This document shows, in pieces, positions 34,414 through 42,657 of a stretch of DNA of 46,190 bases. The DNA is taken from positions 4,466 through 50,655 of the forward strand of contig PEVN01000365.1 in the NCBI GenBank assembly GCA_002779825.1, written 5' to 3'. Origin of the DNA: Armatimonadetes bacterium CG06_land_8_20_14_3_00_66_21 (GTDB lineage Bacteria; Armatimonadota; Abditibacteriia; CG2-30-66-41). Under the pieces are notes generated by a model, which saw only the letters and a list, made by a program, of their open reading frames with translations, ran no database searches and was not told the DNA's origin. The stretch's first letter is position 1; every line of letters begins with the position of its first letter. The position numbers and the translations under genes were made by a program.

Positions 34414-35094
34414 TCAGAGCACCAGTTCGTCTGAGTCAGCGCGCTTCCGCACGACCAGGAACGCGATTGTGCCGCCGATTGCCAGACAGCCGAGCGCAAT
34501 CGCAACGATGAGCCAGACGGGAGTCTTCGCCGGCTCCTTTTCGCCCGTGTCGAGCTCCAGCGCGGCGCCGAGCTGCGACTTCCCGCTCCCCCGCTTCAAG
34601 TCCGTGGGCGCCGCGCCGGGCGCCGTCCCCATCGCTGACCCAACCAATCCTCGGCCCGTGGATTGCGTGTCAATTTCCTTGGCGCCGTCGTCTTTCTTGG
34701 CCGTCTCACCGAGTCGCAGCGGCATCGGCGGCTTGGCCGGCCTGGCAAACGCCTCCTCGATCTGCTTCAGCATCAGCTTCGCTTCCGCCGCACCCGCGAC
34801 ATTTGGGTTCAGGGAAAGCGCCTTCTTGAACGACTCCTCTGCGCCGAGCTTGTTCTCTCGCGCCACCTGGCACCAAGCGCGCACCAAGTGCGCCTCGGCG
34901 TCATTGGGGTGGTACTTGAGGTACTGGTCGATCTCCTTCTCTGCCGCGAGGCAGTCACCCGCTTCGCGGTACTGCTTGGCCTTGCTCAACGAGCCCTGTG
35001 CGAGAACGGAGCGGCCCGCGGCCCCAACCAGGGCCGCTGCGAAGAGGCAGAGGACAGTGGTGCGCAGACGGTCTCGGTTTGGCAGGCGTTGCAT
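34414..35094 (-). CDS. TPR protein with signal peptide and C-terminal transmembrane anchor
   Basis: 226 residues from ATG 35094, nine bases after GAAGGAG; earlier in-frame Met codons overlap that site. The N-terminal signal is TTVLCLFAAALVGAAGRSVLA. About three TPR-like helix pairs follow (SKAKQYREAGDCLAAEKEID, NDAEAHLVRAWCQVARENK, GAEESFKKALSLNPN). A Pro/Gly/Ala-rich linker leads to a C-terminal membrane helix (VWLIVAIALGCLAIGGTIAF) with a basic stop-transfer VVRKR. The TPRs should lie outside the cytoplasm as a scaffold. It is the last of four same-strand envelope genes. No specific family recognised. Confidence 0.75.
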   Translation of the reverse strand: MQRLPNRDRLRTTVLCLFAAALVGAAGRSVLAQGSLSKAKQYREAGDCLAAEKEIDQYLKYHPNDAEAHLVRAWCQVARENKLGAEESFKKALSLNPNVAGAAEAKLMLKQIEEAFARPAKPPMPLRLGETAKKDDGAKEIDTQSTGRGLVGSAMGTAPGAAPTDLKRGSGKSQLGAALELDTGEKEPAKTPVWLIVAIALGCLAIGGTIAFLVVRKRADSDELVL

Positions 35095-35276
35095 CAACTC
35101 CATCTCCTTCGGGAAGGCGCTCGCCCCCACTCAACGGAAGCTCCCAATGCGGGCGCGGACCGTGTCAGTCGGCCGAGACGTACCGGTGGGGTTGGCGGGC
35201 GGGCAAACGCCTCCCGCTGTTTGCTTCGGAACGACGCAACCGAGACGTGGCCGGCCGTCAGCGCGAAGGACGCCTG

Positions 35277-36023
35277 TTAGAACGCGATGCCGCCAGCTAC
35301 GCCGCTGACCATGGTCGGCGTGCCCATGTTGTACCCGCCGCCGCCGCCGGCCGCCATTCCCAGCACACCGGAAGGCAGCCCCATGCCGCCGGTCTCGGCC
35401 ATGGTTGCGCCCGGAGCCGGGACAGCAGGGAGGTAACTGGAGGCTCGACCGTAAGCATTTCCTGCTTCACGGTACAGCGCCCGGGCGTTCTCCAAGCGGC
35501 CCTTGCCTTTCTCAGAGTCGGCCGCAATCATGAACGCATCGCCGCGGAAGATCCAGCCGGTCTGCCAGTAGTCGGCGGCCTCGCTGATGAAGCCCAGCCC
35601 GCCCACTTGCTGCGCCATGCCCAACGCGGCTGAGGACTTCTCGAACAGCTCCCGGATTCTGCCGTTGGTCGTTTGTCGGGGGTCCGGCGCATGGCACACA
35701 GGACAAGGCTTCCGGCCGACGGAGAGAGCCTCCTGCGAAGAGCCCCACCCGATGAACCCGCGAGGGTTCTGCTGCAGCAAGCGCGGACAAGAAGGCAAGT
35801 GGTACGTCGTGCCGGTTTCCGTCCCCAATACCTGCCAGATGCCGCTCTTGATCCAGTCCAGCTCCGGCTTCTCGTAGTGCGCCAGCCACGATGCCTTTGC
35901 GGCCGTCTTGGAGGTTGCGCGCGCACGGTGCGACCGGCGGTGACCTGACCGAGTTAGCCCGTCCGCAAAACATGCGGAGACCGTGAGCGCGAGGATGAGC
36001 AGGAAGAATGCAGGTTTACGCAT
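35277..36023 (-). CDS. Putative lipoprotein with Ada-like zinc-knuckle domain and Gly-rich tail
   Basis: 248 residues from ATG 36023 with AAAGGAG upstream. The N-terminus KPAFFLLILALTVSAC fits a lipobox (VSAC, C18). GTTYHLPSCPRLL (H75, C79) and EALSVGRKPCPVC (C107, C110) reproduce the YHxxxC...GxxPCxxC pattern of the Ada-type metal-binding fold, which also occurs in secreted proteins. A helical segment follows (~115-200), then a Gly/Met-rich C-terminus (GMAAGGGGGYNMG). There is no methyltransferase domain, so it is not a DNA-repair Ada protein. It may be a structural or metal-binding envelope lipoprotein. It lies 62 bases downstream of the Gly/Met-rich gene. Confidence 0.7.
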   Translation of the reverse strand: MRKPAFFLLILALTVSACFADGLTRSGHRRSHRARATSKTAAKASWLAHYEKPELDWIKSGIWQVLGTETGTTYHLPSCPRLLQQNPRGFIGWGSSQEALSVGRKPCPVCHAPDPRQTTNGRIRELFEKSSAALGMAQQVGGLGFISEAADYWQTGWIFRGDAFMIAADSEKGKGRLENARALYREAGNAYGRASSYLPAVPAPGATMAETGGMGLPSGVLGMAAGGGGGYNMGTPTMVSGVAGGIAF

Positions 36024-36085
36024 TGGGTCTTCTCCTTTGCGATCAGCGCAGCTCCGGCTGCGCGAACGGACTGCGAAGGACGACG

Positions 36086-36793
36086 TCAGCGGGCCGCGCG
36101 AACTCTGCCTGCCGCCAGATTGGAGCCGGCTTCCAGACCGCGCTGAATGGCCACTTGCTCTTCGGGCATGGGGCCATCCCCGACTTCGACTCGCGCCGCT
36201 TCCTCTGCACCGCTCCGAGCCTTCATCATCTTGGAGCCGGCGCGGGCACCAGCCATGCGGGATTCTCGCTCCTCAGGGAGTTCTCCTGCGCGCTGCGCGG
36301 TCCCTGCCTCGAAGATGTGAAAAATCTGCCCCCACATGGCGGGGAAGTGCTTCTGCTCGATGACGGGCGTGCCCTCCAACTGCGTGGGCAACTCCACCCG
36401 AAACGTGCTGTTGCCATCGGGGCGCACCTCGGTGTAGTTGAACCGGTAGAACGTGCCGGCATTCGCCAGGCCGCTGATGCCGGGCATGTTGGGGAACGGA
36501 ACCATTCCCTCCTCGATCTGCGGCTCCGCCGGCAGCGCAGGGGCGCTTGCGGCGGCTGCACCACCACCGCCACCGCCGCCCATGCCGGGCATGCCCATTT
36601 CTCCGCCCATCCCGCCTTCAGAGCCGCCCGGGCCCATCCCGGGGCCCGCTCCTGGCGCGGCACCAGCGCCGCTTGATTCCTCTTGCGCCCGGAGTGCCGA
36701 CCGACTCGTCAGGATGAGGGTGGTCGACCCGACCGTCATCAGCGCGATCAGTAGCGCGAGGTGGGTTTGACCAAGAGCGCGTCGCATTCTCAT
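36086..36793 (-). CDS. Secreted Gly/Met-rich protein of unknown function
   Basis: 235 residues from ATG 36793, eight bases after GAGG. The N-terminus has a signal anchor (THLALLIALMTVGSTTLIL). Residues ~45-85 are low-complexity Gly/Met/Pro/Ala (MGMPGMGGGGGGG). A compact region follows with FYRFNYTEVRPDGNSTFRVE and LEGTPVIEQKHFPAMWGQIF, and then a charged Arg/Glu-rich C-terminus. No family is recognised. It has its own promoter with an extended -10 at 36867-36838 and may begin a unit with the lipoprotein gene downstream. Confidence 0.6.
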   Translation of the reverse strand: MRMRRALGQTHLALLIALMTVGSTTLILTSRSALRAQEESSGAGAAPGAGPGMGPGGSEGGMGGEMGMPGMGGGGGGGAAAASAPALPAEPQIEEGMVPFPNMPGISGLANAGTFYRFNYTEVRPDGNSTFRVELPTQLEGTPVIEQKHFPAMWGQIFHIFEAGTAQRAGELPEERESRMAGARAGSKMMKARSGAEEAARVEVGDGPMPEEQVAIQRGLEAGSNLAAGRVRAAR

Positions 36794-36837
36794 TGAGGCT
36801 ACCTCGGGGGCATCGATTGCAGGATACTCAGGCCCCA

Positions 36838-36867
36838 AGTATAGCACATGACCCAGCAAGTTGGCAA
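36838..36867 (-). promoter_or_regulatory. Promoter TTGCCA-N18-TATACT with extended -10
   Basis: The minus strand reads TTGCCA at 36867-36862, TATACT at 36843-36838 with an 18-base spacer, and TGC directly before the -10. It lies about 45 bases upstream of ATG 36793. Confidence 0.7.
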
Positions 36868-36930
36868 CGAGGGCAAGGACCTTCTGCAGGCGCAGCCGAG
36901 AAGCGCTCTCGCGGCGGGCTGCCCGCCGCC

Positions 36931-38727
36931 TCATCCGGCTGCGGTGGAGGACCTCTCGACCGAGGTGGCCACGCCTTGAATCAGCGTCTCCACGGTGGAA
37001 TTGGGCGGCGACAGGTACCTCTGTGCCGCCACCTGAATGGAGGTCGACGTGACTTGAGAAAGGCGAGCAAGGAATGCGCGGCCGAACTCGGCATCGCCTA
37101 CCGCCAACTCGTCAGCTACCAGCGCCTGGGCGGTGCCGGCGACCTCTTCGTAGCGGGAGAGGTAAGCGGTGCGGACGGAGTCGACAGCAACTCGAACCTC
37201 GGCGTCGCCAACCGGTTCCTCCCGCAGCCGGCGGACTTCCCCGCGCACCAGCGCCTCGACGGCCGGATGGCGCGCTGCTTCTGCACTCCAGAAGACCGCC
37301 AGATACCCCGCCTCGAACCCCGGCGTAACGGAGCGCGCCTCGACCGTGTCGACCACTTCGCCCTCCCGGGCGAAACACTCTCCCAGGCGACCGGTCTCGC
37401 CGCCGGTCCCGGTTAGCAACGCGGCGATCACCGCCAGCGCGGGCGCCTCCGGGTCCCAGGCAGGCACCGTCCGCCACCCGAGCGCCCCTCCCTCCACCGA
37501 CACCGGAACTGCTGCGCGCGCGCTGCGTGGGCCGGTCTGTGGTGGCTCTGTCGGGAGCACCCCCTGGGGTTTGGGTCGGTAAGGCCACAGCGCGAACGCC
37601 TGCTCCATCAGCGCGAGCGCGGTCCGCTGGTCGAAGTCGCCGACGACGGCACAGACCGTGTTCTCGGGCACGTAGTGGGTGCCGTAGTACTCCAGCAGTT
37701 CGGCTCGGGTCAGGAGCGCGCGTAGTTCCGGGCGCCCCGCAACCGGGTACCGCACCGGGTGCCGCCGGTACATCGTCGCCAGGAGCTGACTCTCGACCAG
37801 GGACCGCCAACGGCCGGCGTCATTAGCGACGAGCGGGGTCGCCGGAGTCAGGGCAATCTGGAGCAGAGCCGGTGGGAAGGTCGCGTTCTTCACCAGGTCG
37901 GCCAGCAGGTCGAGGCTGTTTGCAAGGTTCTGCCGCGCCGTCACGAGTTGCAGGCGGACGCAATCGAGCTCAGCGTCGAGGGCGAAGCTGCCGCCCAAGC
38001 GGTCCAGGTCTGCACGGATCTGCTCGCGGGAGCGCCGTCGTGTTCCCAGCGGCAAGGCGCTCGACACCGCGTCCGCCAACCCGTAGCCTGCCCGGTCGCC
38101 GTCTTGGAGGCTTCCCGACCCCATGGCGACGCACACAGCCACCTCGCCCTCCCCGGGGCGTTCGGACAGAAGAAGCGTCACGCCGGCACTGGTGACATAC
38201 CTGGCAACAGGGGGCAGCAGCCCCGCAAACACCGGGCCGCCCGCCTCACCGCCTTCAGGCGGCGCGGGCTTCTCCAGCTCCAGCAGCGCTGCGACCAGCG
38301 CCCCTCGCCACCGTTCGGCAAGCGTCTCGACGGGAACACCTTCGAGGTCTGCGGTGGGGCGATCCACAGTCGCAATCACGACGTCCTCGAAGGCGAGGGC
38401 GGTCTCCCCCCGCACCTCCCGGAAGGTGATCTGCTCCGGAATGACGCCCTCTTTCAGCAGCCCGTTGACCCGCTCTGCCACAATCTTGGCTCGGTCGTAG
38501 GCCGTCATGTCGCCATCCGCGCAACGAATGCAGATCGTCCGGCGACCGCCGACGAGGACTTCACCGGCCGCGGTGCCGTCGACGAGCGCCTCGCGCGCCT
38601 CGGCAGAGCCGGCGACGGCCGGCTGGGTCGCGATCACCCAACACGCAATGCAGAGGAGTCGGGCACCCCAGCCGAGGGGAACGCCGGGGTGAACGCCTTC
38701 TCGAAGGGCACTTGGCACGAGCATCAT
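36931..38727 (-). CDS. Exported M16-like (insulinase-family) protein lacking the zinc-binding motif
   Basis: 598 residues from ATG 38727 (GAGGGA upstream). A signal peptide (GARLLCIACWVIATQPAVAG) precedes an N-terminal domain (~45-155, DMTAYDRAKIVAERVNGLLK). Two M16-type halves follow: VTLLLSERPGEGEVAVCVAM, GSLQDGDRAGYGLADAVSSA, LEYYGTHYVPENTVCAVVGD and a second half with WDPEAPALAVIAALLTG. In active M16 peptidases the helix after the glycine carries HxxEH; here those positions are D219, S222 and S223. It is therefore predicted to be non-proteolytic, like the inactive partner subunits of M16 heterodimers. No active M16 gene is visible in this window. It is transcribed divergently from the histidine kinase. 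Confidence 0.75.
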   Translation of the reverse strand: MMLVPSALREGVHPGVPLGWGARLLCIACWVIATQPAVAGSAEAREALVDGTAAGEVLVGGRRTICIRCADGDMTAYDRAKIVAERVNGLLKEGVIPEQITFREVRGETALAFEDVVIATVDRPTADLEGVPVETLAERWRGALVAALLELEKPAPPEGGEAGGPVFAGLLPPVARYVTSAGVTLLLSERPGEGEVAVCVAMGSGSLQDGDRAGYGLADAVSSALPLGTRRRSREQIRADLDRLGGSFALDAELDCVRLQLVTARQNLANSLDLLADLVKNATFPPALLQIALTPATPLVANDAGRWRSLVESQLLATMYRRHPVRYPVAGRPELRALLTRAELLEYYGTHYVPENTVCAVVGDFDQRTALALMEQAFALWPYRPKPQGVLPTEPPQTGPRSARAAVPVSVEGGALGWRTVPAWDPEAPALAVIAALLTGTGGETGRLGECFAREGEVVDTVEARSVTPGFEAGYLAVFWSAEAARHPAVEALVRGEVRRLREEPVGDAEVRVAVDSVRTAYLSRYEEVAGTAQALVADELAVGDAEFGRAFLARLSQVTSTSIQVAAQRYLSPPNSTVETLIQGVATSVERSSTAAG

Positions 38728-38798
38728 CGCTTCCCTCTACCGACGGGTCTGGCGCCAGCGCCTGACGCCCTCTGCAGGCAGGGCCGGCGGCGGCGGCA

Positions 38799-38807
38799 AT
38801 TATAGCA
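38799..38807 (-). promoter_or_regulatory. Extended -10 (TGCTATAAT) upstream of the M16-like gene
   Basis: The minus strand reads TGCTATAAT at 38807-38799, with no clear -35, about 70 bases upstream of ATG 38727. An extended -10 can substitute for a -35. Confidence 0.55.
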
Positions 38808-38844
38808 CCCCCGACTCCCACTCGCCGTTGCGGCAGCGGCGCCG

Positions 38845-38873
38845 TTGCCAACCCAAGGGCAACCAACTACAAT
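38845..38873 (+). promoter_or_regulatory. Sigma-70-like promoter of the histidine kinase (TTGCCA-N17-TACAAT)
   Basis: TTGCCA at 38845-38850 and TACAAT at 38868-38873 have a 17-base spacer. This supports ATG 38920 as the start rather than the in-frame start at 38845. Confidence 0.65.
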
Positions 38874-38919
38874 CCTGCGTCAACCCAAAACCGTCTCGGA
38901 GCACGGAGGAGCACAGCCG

Positions 38920-40320
38920 ATGGATCGAGCACCATTGCGTCACCGCGAGTTGGTGGAACGGCTGCAGTGGCTTGTCTGGCTTCGTTGGGCGGCAGTGCTC
39001 GGGTTGGGGGCCTCCATCACGGGATCCGTGTTCCTGCTCAAAGTGCCTCTCCCGGCGGAGGCGCTCTACTTCCTCCTCGGGTCGATCTCCCTCTACAACG
39101 TCATCTGCCACGCCTACGTCGACCGGAACTACCGGCACCCCGCCCCGAACACCGCCGCCCTGCCGCCCGCGGCCCTCGCCAACCTCCAGATCATTCTGGA
39201 CCTCGTCTTTCTGGCCCTATTCCTGCACTATGCCGGCGGCGTCGAGAACCCCTTCGCGTTCTTCTTCATCTTCCACATGATCATCGCGAGCATCCTGCTG
39301 TCGCGCCGGGCTGCGTTTGCGCAGGCCACGCTGGCGGTGGCGCTGATGTTTGTGATTGTAGCGGGCGAACACTACGGGGCGCTGCGCCACTACCCCTTGA
39401 CCGGCATCCTGCCGACCGAACTCGCCCACTCTGCGTACGCCTGGGCGCTGCTGTTCGTATTCGCCGCCACCATGTACACCTCAGTCTACATGGCCACCTC
39501 CATCACCGCGCGTCTGCGCCAGCGCGAGGCGGACATCGTGAAGCTGTCCCAGGACATCCAGGAGCAGGCCCGGCAACTCGAGCAGTCCTACGACGACCTG
39601 GCACGGACGCAGAAGCTGCAGATGACGTACATGCGCAAGACCTCTCACGAGCTGCGGTCGCCGTTGGCGGCCATCGAGAGCATGCTGACCGTCATTCTGG
39701 AAGGGCTGACAGGCGAGGTGTCGGCGAAGACGCGAGAACTGGTGGAGCGGTCCGTCGCCCGGCTGCAGGCATTGCTCCGGACGGTCAACGACCTGCTCAT
39801 CCTGCTGCAGTCGCGGGACGCCAAGCTCGAGCGCGACTTCCGCCACGTCGATGTCGCCAACTGCGTGGAGACCGTCGCCGAGATGCTGCAGACCCGCGCC
39901 GACTCCAAGGGCATCACCGTCGATGTCGACTCGGCGTTCGGTCTGCCAACCATCCTGGCCGACCCGGAGAGCATGGAGCAGCTCTGCACCAACCTCCTGG
40001 CCAACGCCATCAAGTACACCTTGGGCGGCGGCCAAGTCACCGTCCGAACCCAAGGCCGCGACGCGGGGATCGAGGTCTCGGTGCAGGACACCGGTATCGG
40101 CATCCCCGACGAAGAGCTGCCCAAGCTCTTCAACGACTTCTTCCGCGCCTCCAACGCGCGCGAGTACGAAGAGGTAGGCTCCGGTCTGGGGCTGAGCATC
40201 GTGAAGAGCATTGTCGACCTGCACCACGGCACGGTCGCCGTGCAGTCCAAGCGCGGTGAGGGGACGACGTTCACCGTGTGGCTGCCGGCCGGGCCGCCGA
40301 CCCCGGCTCTGGAGAAGTGA
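38920..40320 (+). CDS. Orphan membrane sensor histidine kinase
   Basis: 466 residues from ATG 38920 after GGAGGAG. Six hydrophobic helices (~20-210; for example WLVWLRWAAVLGLGASITG and AYAWALLFVFAATMYTSVYM) form a membrane sensor without a large external domain. A coiled coil follows (LSQDIQEQARQLEQSYDDLA), then HisKA with phospho-acceptor H243 in TSHELRSPLAAIE. The HATPase_c domain has the N box (NLLANAIKYTLGGG), G1 (DTGIGIPDEEL), F (NDFFRASNAREYEEVG) and G2 (GSGLGLSIVKSIVDLHHGTV). All kinase boxes look intact. No response regulator gene is found within the window, so its partner must be elsewhere. The signal is unknown; lipid or redox sensing through the membrane is possible. Confidence 0.9.
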   Translation: MDRAPLRHRELVERLQWLVWLRWAAVLGLGASITGSVFLLKVPLPAEALYFLLGSISLYNVICHAYVDRNYRHPAPNTAALPPAALANLQIILDLVFLALFLHYAGGVENPFAFFFIFHMIIASILLSRRAAFAQATLAVALMFVIVAGEHYGALRHYPLTGILPTELAHSAYAWALLFVFAATMYTSVYMATSITARLRQREADIVKLSQDIQEQARQLEQSYDDLARTQKLQMTYMRKTSHELRSPLAAIESMLTVILEGLTGEVSAKTRELVERSVARLQALLRTVNDLLILLQSRDAKLERDFRHVDVANCVETVAEMLQTRADSKGITVDVDSAFGLPTILADPESMEQLCTNLLANAIKYTLGGGQVTVRTQGRDAGIEVSVQDTGIGIPDEELPKLFNDFFRASNAREYEEVGSGLGLSIVKSIVDLHHGTVAVQSKRGEGTTFTVWLPAGPPTPALEK

Positions 40321-40544
40321 GCCTCGCGGCAGGGCTCTCTGCGGCGCCTGCCAGCCGTCGGGCGTTGGGGTCCGGCGTTGGCTGTTCGTCCTCCGATGTT
40401 CGCTGTTGGGCGTTCGCCCGTTCCCGTTGAGTGCTGGGCATTGTGCCTTGCGCCCGGCTGTGCGCGACTTCCGCCCCCTCCCCGGCGACTCGCGCAGCCG
40501 CCGGGGCCGCCTTACCCGGACAGTGGGCCGTAGGTGATCGGCCC
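40321..40544. other. Gene-free stretch with degenerate GTT/GGCGTTG-rich sequence
   Basis: After the kinase stop, 40358-40440 contains irregular repeats of GGCGTTGG, GCTGTTCG and GGGCGTTCGCC type. No ribosome site or credible frame was found. The remainder is GC-rich and featureless up to the periodic array. Confidence 0.5.
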
Positions 40545-40985
40545 GGGGGCGCTGTGGGCGCCTCCGGGGCCATGTGCCGGGGACGGGGGGCCGCTTCTCC
40601 TGGCCGCGGGGCTACTTGTGGACGGCTGGGGGCCGCTTGCGGAGCGCCGGGGGCCACTTGCGGACGGCTGGGGGCCGGCCCCGGCTGCTCAGAACGTGGC
40701 CCCACGACCGGGAAAAGTGCCCCCCGGCTTTGCGGCAGGTGGCCCCCTGAGCTCCGCAGATGGCCCCCGATCCAGAAAATGCAGCCCCCGCTGCCGGAGG
40801 AATGCCCCCGAAGGGGAGGAACGCGGCCCTACCAGCCGAGCATACGCCCCCGCAGGCGATCCAGATGGCCCATGAAGTGTTTGCAGCTTCCCCGAAGTCG
40901 CGAGCAACGGCCCCCGGCTTCGGTTGAGCGGCCCGCAAGGGCGTTCATGCCGGGGGAGCCCCCCCAACGGTCCCGACACGGGGCC
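40545..40985. repeat. About twenty G- or C-tracts phased every ~21 bp, with strand switch
   Basis: G-tracts of 4-6 begin at 40545, 40566, 40586, 40608, 40628, 40649 and 40670. C-tracts of 3-6 then begin near 40700, 40720, 40743, 40764, 40785, 40805, 40827, 40847, 40869, 40890, 40911 and 40932, and mixed tracts follow at 40952-40966 and 40980. Spacing is 20-23, mostly 21. Units 5 and 6 of the G half are nearly identical (GGGGGCC[GA]CTTGCGGA); most others share only the tract. Several frames stay open, but no ribosome site or family match supports a gene. Confidence 0.8.
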
Positions 40986-41351
40986 GAGGCGCTTCCGCGT
41001 GGTGGCGGCGGGTGTAACGTTCGCCCCGGTGGCAACTGTAAGTGTACGTTGAGGTCTCGCTCAATGCGCGCGCATTTCCCCCTTACCGACAACCTGCCTC
41101 CTGAGCACCGGACGATCACCCGTTTGCGGGGCGCGAGGCGACGCGTGCTGACGCGCACGGGCGACCGACGTACCCACGACGCCGACGGCGGCATGGTCAT
41201 GCCGCCGGGGTAACGGCCCGCTTGACCCCACGGACCGTTGCCCCGGCTCCCTCCCCTGTCCACCCGTTCCGCCCGCGTGCGAACGGAAACCGGTCTGCCC
41301 CGGGGTCTCCCTCGTTCTACCAAGGCTTCCCCCCGAAAGGAACCTCACCCC
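40986..41351 (+). other. Upstream region of the homocysteine operon, no gene seen
   Basis: There is no credible coding frame. AACGTT occurs near 41017, and GAAAGGA ends about eleven bases before ATG 41352 as the probable ribosome site. I could not identify a -35/-10 pair or a known riboswitch. Confidence 0.4.
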
Positions 41352-42569
41352 ATGTCGAAGACATATGACGAGATCAATGCCCGCATCCGCAAAGGCGAGG
41401 CTGTCGTTGTAACCGCAGAAGAGATGATTGACGTTGTCGCCGAAGAGGGCGTGGCGGGCGCCGCCAAGAAGGTGGATGTGGTCACCACCGCCACGTTCGG
41501 AGCGATGTGCTCTTCGGGTCTGATGCTCAACTTCGGGCACGCCAAGCCACGAATCAAGCTCGGCGGCGGGACCTGCACGCTGAACGGCATTGAGGCCTAT
41601 TGCGGGCTGGCCGCCGTCGATGCCTACCTCGGCGCCACGGCGATGCCCAAGGACGACCCGCGGAACGAGGTCTACCCCGGCGAGTTCCGCTACGGCGGCG
41701 GCCACGTGATCGAAGACCTCGTGGCCGGCAAGGAAGTCCACCTCAAGGGCACTGCCTACGGCACCGACTGCTACCCAAACAAGGGAGTCAGCACGTGGAT
41801 CAAGCTGGACGAGCTGAACCAGGCGCTTCTGTGGAACCCGCGAAACTGCTACCAGAACTACAACGTCGCCGTCAACAGCTCAGACCGACCTATCTACACG
41901 TACATGGGCGCCTTGCAGCCGGGCTTCGGCAACGCCACCTACAGCTCTGCCGGCCAGTTGTCGCCCCTGCTCAATGACCCGCTCTACCGAACCATCGGCA
42001 TCGGCACGCGGATCTTTTTGGGCGGCGGAGTGGGATATGTCGTGTTCGCCGGCACCCAGCACGATCCCTCGGCCCTCCGCGACGAACGCGGCGTGCCCAA
42101 GCGCGGCGCGGGCACTCTGGCGCTGATGGGCGACCTGAAGGGAATGTCGGCGGAATGGCTCCGCGGAGCGTCGTTCCAGGGGTATGGCTGCACGCTGTAT
42201 GTCGGCGTGGGGATCCCCATCCCGATCCTCGACGAGGAGCTGGCAGCGTTCACCTCCGTTCGCGACGACCAACTCACCGCCGGAGTGATGGACTACGCCA
42301 CCTCCTACCCCGCGCGCGAGCCGAAGTTCCTGGGCGAGGTAACCTACGCCCAATTGAAGACCGGCAGCATCGAGGTGGCCGGCAAGCAGCTCCCGACGGC
42401 GCCGCTCTCCAGCTACCCGCGCGCCGTGGTCCTGGCCAACCTGCTGAAGGGCTGGATCCAGAGCGGCAACTTCCAGGTGTCTGCGCCGGTCGATCCGCTT
42501 CCGGGACCCGAGTCCGGGATGACCGCCGGCCCGATGGCCGCGCGGCCGGAACCTGGCCCCACCAACTGA
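41352..42569 (+). CDS. Homocysteine biosynthesis protein (COG1900/DUF39), L-aspartate semialdehyde sulfurtransferase
   Basis: 405 residues from ATG 41352. The protein matches the DUF39/HcyBio family known from Methanosarcina, where it acts with a NIL-domain ferredoxin to convert aspartate semialdehyde to homocysteine. Diagnostic stretches are TTATFGAMCSSGLMLNFGH, PRIKLGGGTCTLNGIEAYCG, GGGHVIEDLVAGKEVHLK, YGTDCYPNK and PIYTYMGALQPGFGNATYSS. C53 (GAMCSSG) and C140 (YGTDCYP) correspond to conserved cysteines implicated in persulfide chemistry in the archaeal homologue. The extra ~30-residue Pro/Gly C-terminus is probably disordered. It is the first gene of a three-gene set on the plus strand, with 88 bases to the ferredoxin. 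Confidence 0.9.
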   Translation: MSKTYDEINARIRKGEAVVVTAEEMIDVVAEEGVAGAAKKVDVVTTATFGAMCSSGLMLNFGHAKPRIKLGGGTCTLNGIEAYCGLAAVDAYLGATAMPKDDPRNEVYPGEFRYGGGHVIEDLVAGKEVHLKGTAYGTDCYPNKGVSTWIKLDELNQALLWNPRNCYQNYNVAVNSSDRPIYTYMGALQPGFGNATYSSAGQLSPLLNDPLYRTIGIGTRIFLGGGVGYVVFAGTQHDPSALRDERGVPKRGAGTLALMGDLKGMSAEWLRGASFQGYGCTLYVGVGIPIPILDEELAAFTSVRDDQLTAGVMDYATSYPAREPKFLGEVTYAQLKTGSIEVAGKQLPTAPLSSYPRAVVLANLLKGWIQSGNFQVSAPVDPLPGPESGMTAGPMAARPEPGPTN

Positions 42570-42657
42570 CACAACCCCGACGCGCCTACCGGGCCCGCCA
42601 GCCTACCGGCCGGCCCGGTAGGCGCCCCTCAGCAGATCCCGATCCCCAGGAGCTACC

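Noticed and set aside
40545..40985. CRISPR array
   Set aside because: The units are 21 bp, with only the G/C tract conserved; there is no repeat/spacer distinction and no cas genes.
40431..41213. Open frames through the 21-bp array on both strands
   Set aside because: Because the period is seven codons, several frames are open at once with Gly/Pro/Ala/Arg-rich translations; no ribosome site or homology favours one. Kept as a periodic DNA feature.
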